This document shows positions 29,397 through 40,323 of a stretch of 64,000 nucleotides of DNA, piece by piece (positions within the stretch are counted from its first letter, which is position 1; every line of letters begins with the position of its first letter). A model generated the notes under the pieces. It did not search any database, was not told the DNA's origin, and saw nothing but the letters and a program-made list of their open reading frames with translations. Origin of the DNA: Nansenia antarctica (lineage: Eukaryota > Chordata > Actinopteri > Argentiniformes > Microstomatidae). The stretch spans positions 61,524,742-61,588,741 of the forward strand of contig OZ022344.1 of NCBI GenBank assembly GCA_963989245.1, given 5' to 3'. A program made the position numbers and the translations under genes.

Positions 29397-30151
29397 CTGA
29401 ATGTGATCTGGATGACATTGTTGGGATAGAGCTGTCCCCCCTCAACAACTCCAGCTATTATTTTTCTGTAGAGTTAACACACACGCACCAAGAAAGTACT
29501 TTAAGCCTAACAGCTTCATTTAAACTTTTTTCAGACAGTCTAATGTAGCTGAGTGATGGTGCAAATGTATAAGTATTGGTGGTACCATCATGATGGCCAC
29601 TGAAAATTATTCATATTAAAATTGTAACCTATTAGCAAGGCCTACCTAATTTTGTTATTAAAAGCCTTTGTTTGACTTGGACTACTGAAAAAACCTTACC
29701 GTATGTATGTTTTGGGAGGTCTTGAGCTTGCAGTCGGAGGGCCAGTGGGAGTTAAGGTAGATGGATTTAAAAATCCAAAGCGGCCAGGGGAAGGAGAGGG
29801 AGGAGTGGAGGTAGAGGGGGGAGGGGAGGGAACAGGAGCAGGACTGAGGTGTGAGGAGGATGGTGGGACGTTGTCCCCCATTACACTGAAGGTACGTCCT
29901 GACACACCCAGGGCATAGGAGCAGAAGCGCCCTTCCTCAGGGAAAAGGGTGATCCCCGCTTCATCCACAAGGTGAATACTCTCTGTTGTCACCTGTGTTT
30001 AAAAAAACATCTTGGTGAGCTTACTAATTATTAATAATCACCCATCCAACCACTAAATTTAAAATTGCATTCTTATTGGCGATCATACAACAACAGTTAA
30101 AGCACACACTTGTTCTTAGTAGCTTTTCCCACAATGGGACACCGACAGCCC
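29397..30151 (-). pseudogene. partial duplicate of the RING gene (intron 1 to exon 3)
   Basis: Offset 2742 bp from 26655-27409 with near-identity. It carries all of exon 2 (29992-29700, with one visible residue change, TTESIH for TSESIH), intron 2 and the first part of exon 3. It lacks the start exon and the RING, so it cannot encode the protein. Confidence 0.85.
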
Positions 30152-30154
30152 TAT

Positions 30155-30577
30155 CTCTATCCCGGCGTGGCGCCAATGGTCTCGCTGCGGACAGGAGGGA
30201 GAGGGACTCAACAGGTGGTATGTAGACGACAGTCACTCTCACGGTGCGCCCCTCCACTAACTCCCAGCTACGCTAGACCATAGGGTTAGCCCTCGATCGC
30301 CAAAATAATACAACTCAAAACTTCAAAAAGATACTTAAAACTAAATGATCAAAGAAAACCACACAACTGTCGAGAAGACAGAAATAATAAACCACACAAA
30401 TAAGGAGCTTGCCACTAGCTCGTCATAAACAACACTACTCAAAAGAATAGACACACCAAGCAAAAGCAAAATAAAGTTTCACAAGAAACACCGGAGAGGC
30501 TAACCCTAGAACACTATGTAGGGTGTTCACACATATAATTTTGCTTTCTGTTGCTTTCACTTTAGATTAAAATAAAT
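30155..30577. repeat. direct repeat X, right copy
   Basis: Second copy of 28976-29388. Together they suggest an insertion or tandem duplication that included the RING gene piece. Confidence 0.85.
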
Positions 30578-31249
30578 GTCCAATATATGTCCATCTCACA
30601 GAATTTCATGAGAAAAACAATGGTCCAAACCCCATGGTTCTTTCATGTACGGTTCAAAAGTTATCAAGGTTTACCTCTTTACATACACATGTGTATTCCA
30701 GGAATTTATCTCAATAGAATCTAGACCTAACAAGTGGTCACTGCTGTGCAGTAATGGAACACACAAATTATGAAATTCAACTTTATCTTTTAAACTATTC
30801 ATTTTTATTACACAAACCTATATATCATTATTTTCAGAATTTTAAGACCAATATTAATAGCAAATGACATTTTTTATCGCACAATTAATATCCAAGATGG
30901 CGGATTAAATCCAATATGGCTGTCGTTAAGACACTGGATACACCAATTATGAAATTCAAATGTATCTTTTAAACTGTTCAATATTAATAGCAAATATAAA
31001 CATTTATCACACAATTCATATCCAAGAGGACAGACTAAATCTAACATGGCCACCGTAATGTTTTTGTTGTCTTTTGTAAATGCTGTGTTAGGTTTTTGTG
31101 TATAAATGCTATGCATACAACTATGCATAATTCAAAAAGAGAGGAAGAGTTATGACCAAGAAATTGCATAAATAATCCAGGTCCAGGCACTAAAGGTAGG
31201 TAACAAAACATGTATTCAATGGGACGGGGTGTTGGAGGGTGGGGAGTGA
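30578..31249. other. unassigned DNA with a degenerate internal repeat
   Basis: AT-rich. Two related blocks of about 120 bp (around 30770-30920 and 30945-31050) share aattatgaaattcaa, ttttaaactgttca and atccaaga. No gene seen. Confidence 0.4.
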
Positions 31250-31489
31250 TCAGAGAAAGTACAAATCGTGGTTTTTAATATCCTTTAAAAGAGGAAAACA
31301 CCAGTGTTCCTCACAAACATCATACTTGATGTTGAACAGAGTGTTAATGACTTCCTCTGCTTGAGGCTCTTTAAGTCCACAGACTGTTGCTGGAAACCAC
31401 TCTACCTTCCCATCCTCCTTGCACAGGTGCATGACCCTCCTGCCAACCAACAGCTCAGGCCTTCTACCGAACTCCTCCAGCCATGACAT
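31250..31489 (-). pseudogene. C-terminal exon of the coiled-coil transposase-like gene
   Basis: 79 codons with GRRVMHLCKEDGKVEWFPAT and FNIKYDVCEEHWCFPLLKD. The pattern of a small beta-rich, Tudor-like reader module is suggestive only. Confidence 0.45.
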
Positions 31490-31734
31490 AGCTTGCTGTA
31501 TTTTCCCCTTCTGCTCTGCCTCTTTTAATTTAAAGAGGCTCTGCAGTCGCTAATTGTGATTTGCTGCTCTTCCCTGGACCTATATACAAGACCACCAGGC
31601 TGAATGATCTGAGGGACACTGACATTAGCCTCCAAGATGGACATGAGTTTTTTTTTTAGTTCTTCCACAGAGTATTTCCTCTTCTCCCTTGTTTCCTGGA
31701 AGAGATGCCTCTCCCCCGCAGAGTTCAGGACGGT

Positions 31735-31971
31735 TTTTTAAAATCTTATCTGGGCCAGGAGCGCCTCCCTCCACTCACCAGAGCCTATCTCGTTGAGCCG
31801 CGACTGCACCTCTTCCTTCGACCATGGCCCCCCCAACTTGGTGACACCTTGTGTCAACTGAATTTTTGTGGTCCGAAGTGCGGCATCTTTAGCTTTTTTT
31901 GATTCTATCTTGCTCGCCATCTTCTCCTCCAGAGCCAATTGTAGTGTAGCCTTCTTTTCCTTCATTGACAA
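31735..31971 (-). pseudogene. helical exon of the coiled-coil transposase-like gene
   Basis: 77 codons, Lys/Glu-rich (ESKKAKDAALRTTKIQLTQG; GGPWSKEEVQSRL). It lies directly past the poly-A end of the inserted LINE, which replaces the preceding sequence. Confidence 0.45.
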
Positions 31972-31995
31972 AATGAAAATGAAACTTTTTTTTTT

Positions 31996-32950
31996 TTATT
32001 CATTTTTTACTATTATTTCATTAGTATTTTTTAATTTGTCTTCCAAGTGTTGTATTTGTTGTTCAAGTATTTTCTGTTTTTGTTGTGTTTGTCTTTTCTT
32101 CCATGCACAATATGATATTATCTGTCCTCGTAATACCGCTTTAAGGCCCTCCCATATAATAGTTGGATTAGTATCTCCATTGTCATTTATCTCTATGTAT
32201 TCTTTTATGGCTTTATTGATTTTTTCAACAAAGATCTTATCTTGGAGAAGTGAGTTGTTTAATCTCCATATTTTTTCTCCTTGCTTTATATCCAAATGTA
32301 TAGTTATAGATAGCGTAGCATGATCTGATAAATCCCTTGTGCCTATTGTGCATGTTTCCATCCTCTCTACGTCTTTTTTAAACATGAAGAAATAATCCAG
32401 TCTATTGGAAGTTGGAAATCGTCCAGAATAATGTTTTTTTAGTTGGATTTAGCATCCTCCATATGTCTACTAATCCAAATTCTGACATTGCACTTCTTAA
32501 AATTGATGATGTTTTATCAGCTCTGTGTGGTTTATTATTTGAGGAATCTAGCCTAGAATTTATTGTAAGATTCATATCTCCTCCCATTAGGGTGATTCCT
32601 TTACATTTTGTCATTAACATTTCGATTATTTCTGACATGAATTCTGGGCCTAATTCCGGTGGATAGTATACATTTAAAAATGAGACAGTAATTGACTCTA
32701 TTTTACCAATTACTAAAACAAACCTGCCCTCTTTATCGTATATATGTTGTTCTTCTTTAAATGGTATGTGTGGTTGTATAATTATAGCAACACCCCTCTT
32801 CTGTGTTCCATATGAACTGGAGTAAATTTGTCCCCTACTCAATTTGTCATGTTCTTTTTTTTTTAAATGGGTTTCTTGTAAAAAGAGGACATCTCCTCCA
32901 GCTCTCCTCAGCTGGAGGATAATCTTTTTCCTCTTAATTATGTTATTCAA
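31996..32950 (-). pseudogene. LINE ORF2 endonuclease fragment
   Basis: An apurinic/apyrimidinic-type endonuclease: LFLQETHLK near the start (catalytic Glu), GVAIII, VYYPPE, GGDMNLTI and SDHATLSI (final His). A frame change lies near 32395. The following helical part (SYCAWKKRQTQQKQ) is the linker before RT, and then the element ends. Confidence 0.8.
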
Positions 32951-33555
32951 GCCATTAATGATATTATTTTCAACTTTTTCATATCTCCGTTTAAGGGCTT
33001 CATTTTAAATTAACATTGCGAGTATTTCATAAAGTAAGCATATTATCCAGATTATATATAACATACTTTTAATAGATATCATGCTTTTAATATGAAGAAT
33101 ACAAGTGACCAGCCCTACTCTACGACATAATTCAAAAATTAGACATGAAAATGTAGTCTCTACATGCGATTTGACTTGAGCAAAACAGTTAACATAAACA
33201 AAAATAGCCCCCCCCACAGAAAACCCTCCCAAAAAAACGAAACAACGTGAAAAGTAAAAATAAAAACGACATAAAGGTCAGCCCCTCAGAACAGAAAAAG
33301 GGGCACGGTTCTTTGACCCTCCCTTGCTCCACAAAATACAGTGGAGTTGTGACCACAACAAAAACAGGCCGACCCCTGTCTAAGGCACTCTGTGACTCAA
33401 GTATTTATAAAGGTGACAGCATAGTCATAAAGTGGCTCTCAACACCCCGGCAGGACACGGAGAGATCATTGCCCATACATTCATGTGGTGTGTCAGTCTG
33501 GCCTACAGACAAACACACTTATGCACACATTTCGGATGTGCACACTAGCTTTCAC

Positions 33556-33736
33556 TCTCACACAGACACACACACACAGACAGACACACACACACACACA
33601 CACACACATACACACACACAGTCACAGTATACACACACATATACATATGTACACATACATACACATACACATACATACACAGTCATAATATACACACACA
33701 TATAGCCTACACATGTACATACACTTACACATACAA

Positions 33737-33770
<34 letters not shown>
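33556..33770. repeat. (CA)n / (CATA)n microsatellite
   Basis: About 200 bp of cacaca with tacacata variants, between LINE ORF1 and ORF2. Confidence 0.95.
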
Positions 33771-33863
33771 TACAAATTGAGCAATGTTCTCCGCAGAGTG
33801 TATCATCGTCCAGGTGGATAGCCTATTCGAAATGAAATGAAATTAGCCTACCAAGTCTGCCGT

Positions 33864-34712
33864 TTACAGAGTAGGCTTGATGGTCGTATGGTAGAAGTTC
33901 ATTGCCTCGTCCACTTTAGTAAAGGAATGAGTCTTTTCCTGGAAGGTAATTAGAAGTTTAGCCGGAAGCGCCTGCTGCACCAGGCCATATCTCAGGGATG
34001 TCGCACGGAGAAGTGCCCTGATCGGGCCAAAGGCAGCTTGTTGACGGCGCAGGTCGTCAGGAACGTCCGGATAAACGCTGATCTTATCCCCCCGGTATGC
34101 CAACTGGCCAGCTTTCTTGGCCGCCAAGCGTTGGACTGTCGATTTAGTCTCCAGACTATGGAACCTGGCGATGAGCGGACGGCACCTCTCCCCTCGCGGT
34201 GGTCCAACCCGGTGCGCAATGGAGAGCAGGGGCGCAGGGCCAGTCCCAGCCTCTCCAAACAGCTCTCGCAGGAGGTCCTGGACAAACGCAGTAAGTCTCC
34301 CTTCCTCTATCCCCTCCTTACATCCGATGAATTTCAAATTGAATTTCCTAGAATGAAACTCCAAAGATGATGTTTTCTGGAGCAGGATGTCATTCTTTTC
34401 TTTGAGTAGTTTGCAATCTTTTTCGAGCGTATCAATGCGTGCGTCTGTGAGCGTGGCGGCATTCTCCAGATCTCGAACTTTTACTTTGCATTCATTGAGA
34501 GAACCCTCTAGGCGTTGCAAAGTCGCCTGGATAGGTTTTAAGCCATCCGAGATTTCCCTGCGAACAAGCACGTTGGCATTGGAGATCTCCTTGCGAATGA
34601 GTTCATTATCTTTAGATAACTCGACAGATAAACGGGAGACCTCTTTGCAAACAATGTCTCTCACAAGTTTAGCCATGGTGTCTGGATCCATTTGTTTGCT
34701 GCGGGTACACAT
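33864..34712 (-). CDS. LINE ORF1 protein, L1-Tx1 type
   Basis: Intact 282-codon frame. Residues about 15-115 form a heptad coiled coil expected to trimerise. The middle (SLEFHSRKFNLKFIG) is the start of an RRM-like fold and the C-terminal domain shows SIAHRVGPPRGERCRPLIAR and KISVYPDVP, hallmarks of L1-type ORF1 RNA-binding proteins. It would coat LINE RNA. No stop or frameshift was seen, although its ORF2 partner is broken. Confidence 0.8.
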   Translation of the reverse strand: MCTRSKQMDPDTMAKLVRDIVCKEVSRLSVELSKDNELIRKEISNANVLVRREISDGLKPIQATLQRLEGSLNECKVKVRDLENAATLTDARIDTLEKDCKLLKEKNDILLQKTSSLEFHSRKFNLKFIGCKEGIEEGRLTAFVQDLLRELFGEAGTGPAPLLSIAHRVGPPRGERCRPLIARFHSLETKSTVQRLAAKKAGQLAYRGDKISVYPDVPDDLRRQQAAFGPIRALLRATSLRYGLVQQALPAKLLITFQEKTHSFTKVDEAMNFYHTTIKPTL

Positions 34713-34897
34713 TCGCGTCTAAGAATATAATCTTCGACTAGCTCTCGAATACGTAACCTACAAACAAACTATATAAACTTGTGCCACGGCAAATTATAGG
34801 ATTTAAGCCGTCAGTGATGATTTAAATCAAAGATTTTACGGAGCCTCATACAGGTGTCAAACCATTCAGTGCATGCCACCGGAAGTCACCCGAAAAC

Positions 34898-35419
34898 TTA
34901 GGTGAAGGAAGGAACTTGACGCCTTGCCTCATCAAGAACCTTTGTTCTCTCAGCAGGGCTCAGGCTCTCCAGATAATTGCTGGGCTTATTTTGCCACCAC
35001 ATGACCAGCGTCTCCAGGTTGTGATTGGAGATGGAGGCCTTGGAACGGAGCAGATGGTCAAGCACAGCCAGGTCACACTCACCCAGCATGTTGGTCTTGG
35101 GGACTGTGCTTGCCATCTGCTGTACTGGAGTGCTGGGGTGCCAGTGTTTCCCCCCTGGCAGCTGGATGGAAGCCTGCCTCTGTAGCACAACCAGCATCTC
35201 CGCGCTAATGAGCTCAATGGCGAGCTGGGTGAAGGCGCTCTCCTCCGCATTCTCCACCTCTCTGAATATCTTTGCCGTCAGCTCGTTGTCAAGGGGCTGC
35301 ACGGCGAACACTGAACCCCTCTTCATCGCCATGGAGCCATCGATGGACCACACCTGGAGGGAGGAGAGCATCCTTTCAAGATCACTGTTCAGATCTAGGA
35401 TGTTACCAGGCATCTTCAT
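34898..35419 (-). pseudogene. exon of the coiled-coil transposase-like gene
   Basis: About 170 codons including QLPGGKHWHPS, STVPKTNMLGECDLAVLDHL and WWQNKPSNYLESLSPAERTK. The frame ends where LINE sequence begins, about 34910. Confidence 0.5.
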
Positions 35420-35439
35420 ATCCAGAACATATTTAAAAT

Positions 35440-36049
35440 AAAAACGAATCTTGTTTCATGGAGTTATGAGCTATGCAGCTTTGTATTCATTGGATTTTTT
35501 GGAAACAGTTACGTGTTGTGCAGTAGAAAAAGCAACGAAAGATTTTTTTGTTTTTGTTTGACTTGGAAGCGCCGGAATTGATTGCGAATGGGAAGCAAAC
35601 ACAGCAACTGGTACAGGGGAAAGAAATGGATTCTCTTTATAAGAAAAAAGTGATTGAAAAGCAGATTGTTAAAGTGCTCCGTGTGTATATACCATCGCCG
35701 TGTATTTATAGCCCGTTTTACCAGGGTTGTACTCGAGTCGCCCATAAAGTCTGTTCTGTTTTCTTTTTAATAAAACGCTTCAGCTTTCACATTTATTGGC
35801 GTCCATCATTTTATAAGGAGGATGACACGGGGGCAGCACTGTCTTTCTCTCTCACACGCACATACTCACACACACACTCACATTCCATATACATGTTGTT
35901 TGTATGACAGCTATAATAACAAAGCACGTCTGAAATCCATGTTCGTTTCAGGACGTGGGGCCTATTGCTCAATATTAGGAAATAAGACTTTCAAATTCAT
36001 TTGCTCCTTATTCAAGGAGGCTGGGCTGTGTTTTCGGAGCTGACTCGAG
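35440..36049. other. unassigned intronic DNA with short AC repeat
   Basis: No coding signal; a short CA run at 35855-35882. Confidence 0.4.
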
Positions 36050-36881
36050 GTGTTTAGTGGTCTAGAGCTGGGTCGCCTCTGACGGTAGGTTGAAGTCCAC
36101 TTGCGTCCAGAGCATGGAGAGCACGGGCTGCTGCAGGCTCCATATTCACCAGCAGGTGCATTCGGCACGCAAAGGTCCCCATCTCCACGAGCTGCTGTTG
36201 CTGGTCTGTTGAAAGACTAAAAAATATTTTAAAAGCTTTAGATTAGATTAAAGTGTGTAAAATGTGTTTGCACAAAATAAAACACTACTCACAAGAATCA
36301 GAGTTAACAGTTAACTAACTATAATTCTTCTTGTCCTTTTCTAATTTCTTATCAATACTCATTTATTGTTTCTATTAACACACAAAACAAAATTGAAGCC
36401 TCCTGGTCTTATTGAAATAACTAGCCTAATGCACTGCTATCAAACTCTGGGATTATCTAAAATTACTGCATTATACCTATCAAACGCTGGGATTATTGTT
36501 GGCTGTAGCTCTTCCCGAAACTGGGCCAGAAGTCGATTGAAGACCCCGTTGACTGCTGCCTGGTCTGACATCAAGCACTTGATGCTCGACACAAGTGATG
36601 CCACGATTACTGACTTCTCAGATAGGTCTCAGCATCTCCTCCTGCTACCTGCCTCAGCCCTAAGGTCAGGTGTTTCCCTGACTTCAGTGACACCTAAAAC
36701 ATACACCGTAACCGCTTTTAAACCTCAATCATGTTTGCCTTAAAGCAAATTCACAATAACAATAAATTCATTTTGTATACTTAAATATATTATATATTTT
36801 ATGTAAATCCAGAATTGCAATCAATGTATAAATTAGTATACTAATTTACTGCCTGATTTAATTGGAAACAAGTACATGTTG

Positions 36882-36886
<5 letters not shown>

Positions 36887-36956
<70 letters not shown>

Positions 36957-36957
36957 T
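36887..36957. repeat. (CA)n microsatellite
   Basis: About 35 dinucleotide copies in an intron of the decayed coiled-coil gene. Confidence 0.95.
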
Positions 36958-37234
36958 TTAGAGGATTATGGTTATTGTTAGAGGGCTCAATGGCAGTACA
37001 TACCTGCATGCCTTGGTAATGGCTGTGATTAAATGTGGTGGCATCCTGGTGTAGTGTTGTGCCTGCACCACTCTCCGGATCAAAGTCCTTCAGCATTTCC
37101 TCAGCAACCTTACCAATGGACACAATTGATTTTATTATGAATTTGCCATAAACATAATTGTGTTTAAATGGGCAAAACATTTTCAAGAAGTTGAGCAATA
37201 GACCAATATCATGTTCAGATATATTTTTACCTGC

Positions 37235-38356
37235 TTACTCGCCACTTCTGGCCTCCATCATAATACGACTGCTGAGAAGTGTCTTGCTGGGAAGCCTCTG
37301 TGGTACCTTGCCCGTCAGGTTTTTAATTACTGTAGTGAGGACCTTTGGCAGCTTTCGGATGCTCACATTCCCCTCTGTCAGTAGTGTCATGCAGACCTCC
37401 CGGATTTCATTTGTGTATCTGCCATTTTCAAATGTGGCAACCTCCTCCCTGTCAGTGCAGTCTATCACAGACTGAAGCTCTCGCTCTCTCCTTTCCAGCT
37501 GCTTTACCTCAGCTTCCAGGTGTTGAATGGAGGCCTCTGCCATATCTTCAGCCTCATCCCTCTCCCGCCTGGCTTTCGCCACATTCCCTCTCATCACACT
37601 CAGCCTCTTCTGAAGGGCCACCTTCTCCTGCTTCCACTTGTCTTGGAGGCTCAACTTCTCAGTGAGCACCTGTATTACTCCCTCTTTCTCCTCAAGATCC
37701 TCCTTGGATAGCTTAATGGTAGTTTTTTGCCGTTTAATTGTTTTGTCTTTCATGTCCAATGCTCTTTTTCTTGGTAAAGTTGCTTTTACTCTAATTAATT
37801 GTTGTAGGCAGAGGTCATACTGTTTGGTCAGATTAGAGTTCTCAAGTTCAAATTGTTCCAATTGTAATTTCAATGATTGTCTGTCCAATGTGGCATCTAT
37901 GCTGGCCTGCTGATACTGTAATATACTGGTCTGGAATTTGGTCTGACTATCAGCTGCATTTTCCTCCATGGCTGTGAGCTGTGTTTGTATTTGAGAGACC
38001 TGCTCTTCTGATGACTGAAGCTTTCTGCTTAGGGATAGGTTTTCTTTTTTGAGTTGGGTTTCAATTGAATTTGGGGTTCAGGCCTTTGGTGGAAGAAATT
38101 CAGATTGCCAAAATAATTGTAGGTCTTTACACTTGTTTTTCTTCATTTTCTTGATTTTAGAGAGGGCATCATCACATTTTTGTCTGAGGCTGTTTGAGCG
38201 TCCATATTTATTAGGAACCAATTTAATTATTTCTTCAGTTAATTCTGCTGCAGTCATCCCCTTTAAACTCTGCTCATAGAGCCAGCCGTTTGTAACGATA
38301 GGTGTCACTTGAGGTAAAATTTGGAGAGGTGACACTTGAGGTGCGTTTGTGGCCAT
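37235..38356 (-). pseudogene. first exon of the coiled-coil gene with in-frame TGA
   Basis: From the ATG at 38356 the frame encodes 92 residues, meets TGA at 38078-38080 and then stays open in the same frame to the end of the exon near 37239. The region after the stop is a strong coiled coil (Leu/Gln/Glu heptads over about 180 residues). The donor is GA|GTAAGC. Confidence 0.6.
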
Positions 38357-40323
38357 AGCTAGACTCTGTAAAAATCAAATATGAACTTATCAAAACAAAG
38401 AACCGAAAATTAGGCTAGTCAGTACTGTGTGTTACATGGATTACATTTTATGTGGACATAAAACAACATATACCTATATATTCCAGTTGATTATTTACTA
38501 TTTACTATTAACCCTTCGAAACCGGAGGGACCATTCACACAAATAGCGTCTAGCGGGCTAGAGTAGGCTCTCGAAATTACAACCGGAGCGGAGTAGACTA
38601 TTTCTAATCAAAAGCCGCTGGATACAAGACAAACATGTAGCTATATGTATATATTTTTTGATAGAAAACAAGTTGAATTGAACAGAAACCCACCGCGAAG
38701 ATGATCAGATGTCAATAATGATGAAGATCTTTCAAGTGTCTCCTTAAATTTACGACAGGAAAAAATCCTCCAATGAGTGGAGACTGGCGGAAGACCAATA
38801 GGAAGTCAAGATGCCTTAGATACAGGTGACACGTCCATTAAAAGGATTACTATTGATCAGAGCCGCAGAAATGGCAAGAAAGAGAGCTTGTAAATAGCCG
38901 AAAATCACCGGAGATAGGGATTAGAACGGCGCCGCTGAAAGTGCTAGTGAGTAGCAACGGTAACATTGAAATTACATTCTTAAAACAATAAGTACATCGA
39001 AAACAAGTACACAGAGCTAAAACTATAATACATATGGACATGTATGTTGACACATGTAAGACAATATCTTCCAAAAATGTATTTTTAATGGTGATTAAGT
39101 AGCGCAACACCTGGCAAAACCCCGTTTTCGCACGTTCTACGACCAGTGGGTGGACTCCCTACACTATGTCTGTATAGGAGGCGAGCTAACAGTCCGGACG
39201 TTCCCGTCAACAACAGCGGGACTACAGGGGCCCACAGGCCGCGACAGATGATGAGGTAAGGCGTAAAGTCCACTTAACTCTGGGAATGGTGCTTTGTGCC
39301 ACACCCTCCCTTATCCCCAGTCAGGCGTTCTCTCGATTCCACGCAGGTCCCTCTGGTATCCAGCAGGGGTTCGTCTAGTGGTCGTCCTATCAGCACTCGG
39401 TGTCTCTGTACTCCCGTCTGGCCACTCGTTCCCGAACTGCGCTCTCCTCCTCTGCTTGCTGGCACCTTAAATAGAGAAAAGGGGAAGAGTGCCACTCCCA
39501 GTCCCCAATCACCATCAACCAGCACCAGGTGTGCACAGGAGGGGCAGCGACCACAACACCAACGGTGCGCCCGACCGAAGGGAAACAAAACACAGACGAA
39601 AAAGGTTCCGCATGCAAATGTCACCCCGCGACAATTACATAGTAGGCTACAAGAAAATGCAACGAAATGATTGTGCGTCTAACCAGAAGTGCAACAAATA
39701 GCAATTATATTGCAGTGATAAGTAGCAGTATTTACAGCAATCTATACAGTAAAGTGCAAATGGTAGCGTGATGTGCAATGACATACAATGGTGACTGGAT
39801 GTATATGTGCAGTGGTATATATACATTGAGATTATATACAATGTGCAATTTTACAGGCTATGATACATATATGATAAATATGTCGTATATAGTGATAGTA
39901 TACAAAAATACAGGGTGTGGGCTATGATACACAACTTATTGTGAGTCACCTCATATAACGATTACTCGGGTACACAGAGTAGCGCGTCCATCACAAAACC
40001 TTCTTCATGCACTCTGAGAATGTTTTTTTACTTTCAACACAGACATCATGGCTCAAGATCCTGTTCTTGTCTTCTTGAATCCATTGACAAAGTTAGAAAA
40101 TAGCATATAGTTCATCTTTACCTTGTGTTACTTCATATGATAACGCTAAAGCACATGTGATTACCGCCGATACGAGCCATATATGGTAGTACAGTTTCCT
40201 ACACACTAGTACACGTTTTGCTGCGGCTGCAGCTGGACCCCTCTCTGTAACGTTGTTACACAATCTCACGTGAGTTCTTAAGGCCGATTTAAAGTTCTGC
40301 GTCGAATTTACGTAAGTAAGTAA
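38357..40323. other. unassigned DNA
   Basis: No ORF with recognisable content. A GC-richer part at 39100-39620 contains ttaaatagagaaaa and could be an LTR or promoter fragment, but it has no partner. 39700-39920 is AT-rich with loose ATACAT repeats. Confidence 0.35.

Larger units (their letters stand above)
31986..34905 (-). mobile_element. L1-Tx1 type LINE, 3'-truncated
   Basis: On the minus strand it runs from a 5' UTR (about 34905) through ORF1 (34712-33864), a CA-rich stretch and the endonuclease part of ORF2 (32950-31996), then stops before any reverse transcriptase at an A12 run (31986-31997). Keeping the 5' end while losing the RT end is the reverse of the usual LINE truncation. It splits the coiled-coil gene. 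I found no clear TSD. Confidence 0.65.
31250..38356 (-). pseudogene. decayed multi-exon coiled-coil, transposase-like gene
   Basis: Pieces in order on the minus strand: 38356-37239, 37110-37004, about 36690-36505, 36216-36050, 35420-34910, 31970-31735, 31489-31250. The first has a short helical N-terminus, an in-frame TGA at 38078-38080 and a long coiled coil, then FENGRYTNEIREVCM and RLPSKTLLSSRIMMEA. Next come TTLHQDATTFNHSHYQG, SDQAAVNGVFNRLL, RMHLLVN, VPKTNMLGECDLAVLDHLL, a helical segment and FNIKYD...FPLL. This order recalls a repeated, unnamed family of TE-type proteins in fish and marine invertebrates, possibly with an RNase H-like core. The stop, a frame change near 36620, a phase mismatch at the first intron and a LINE insertion show it is dead. 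Confidence 0.5.

Noticed and set aside
33556..33806. Val/Cys- and His/Thr-rich frames
   Set aside because: Produced by the (CA)n microsatellite on either strand.
39274..39670. Overlapping frames of 116-124 codons on both strands
   Set aside because: GC-rich non-coding DNA open in several frames at once, with no motif in any of them.
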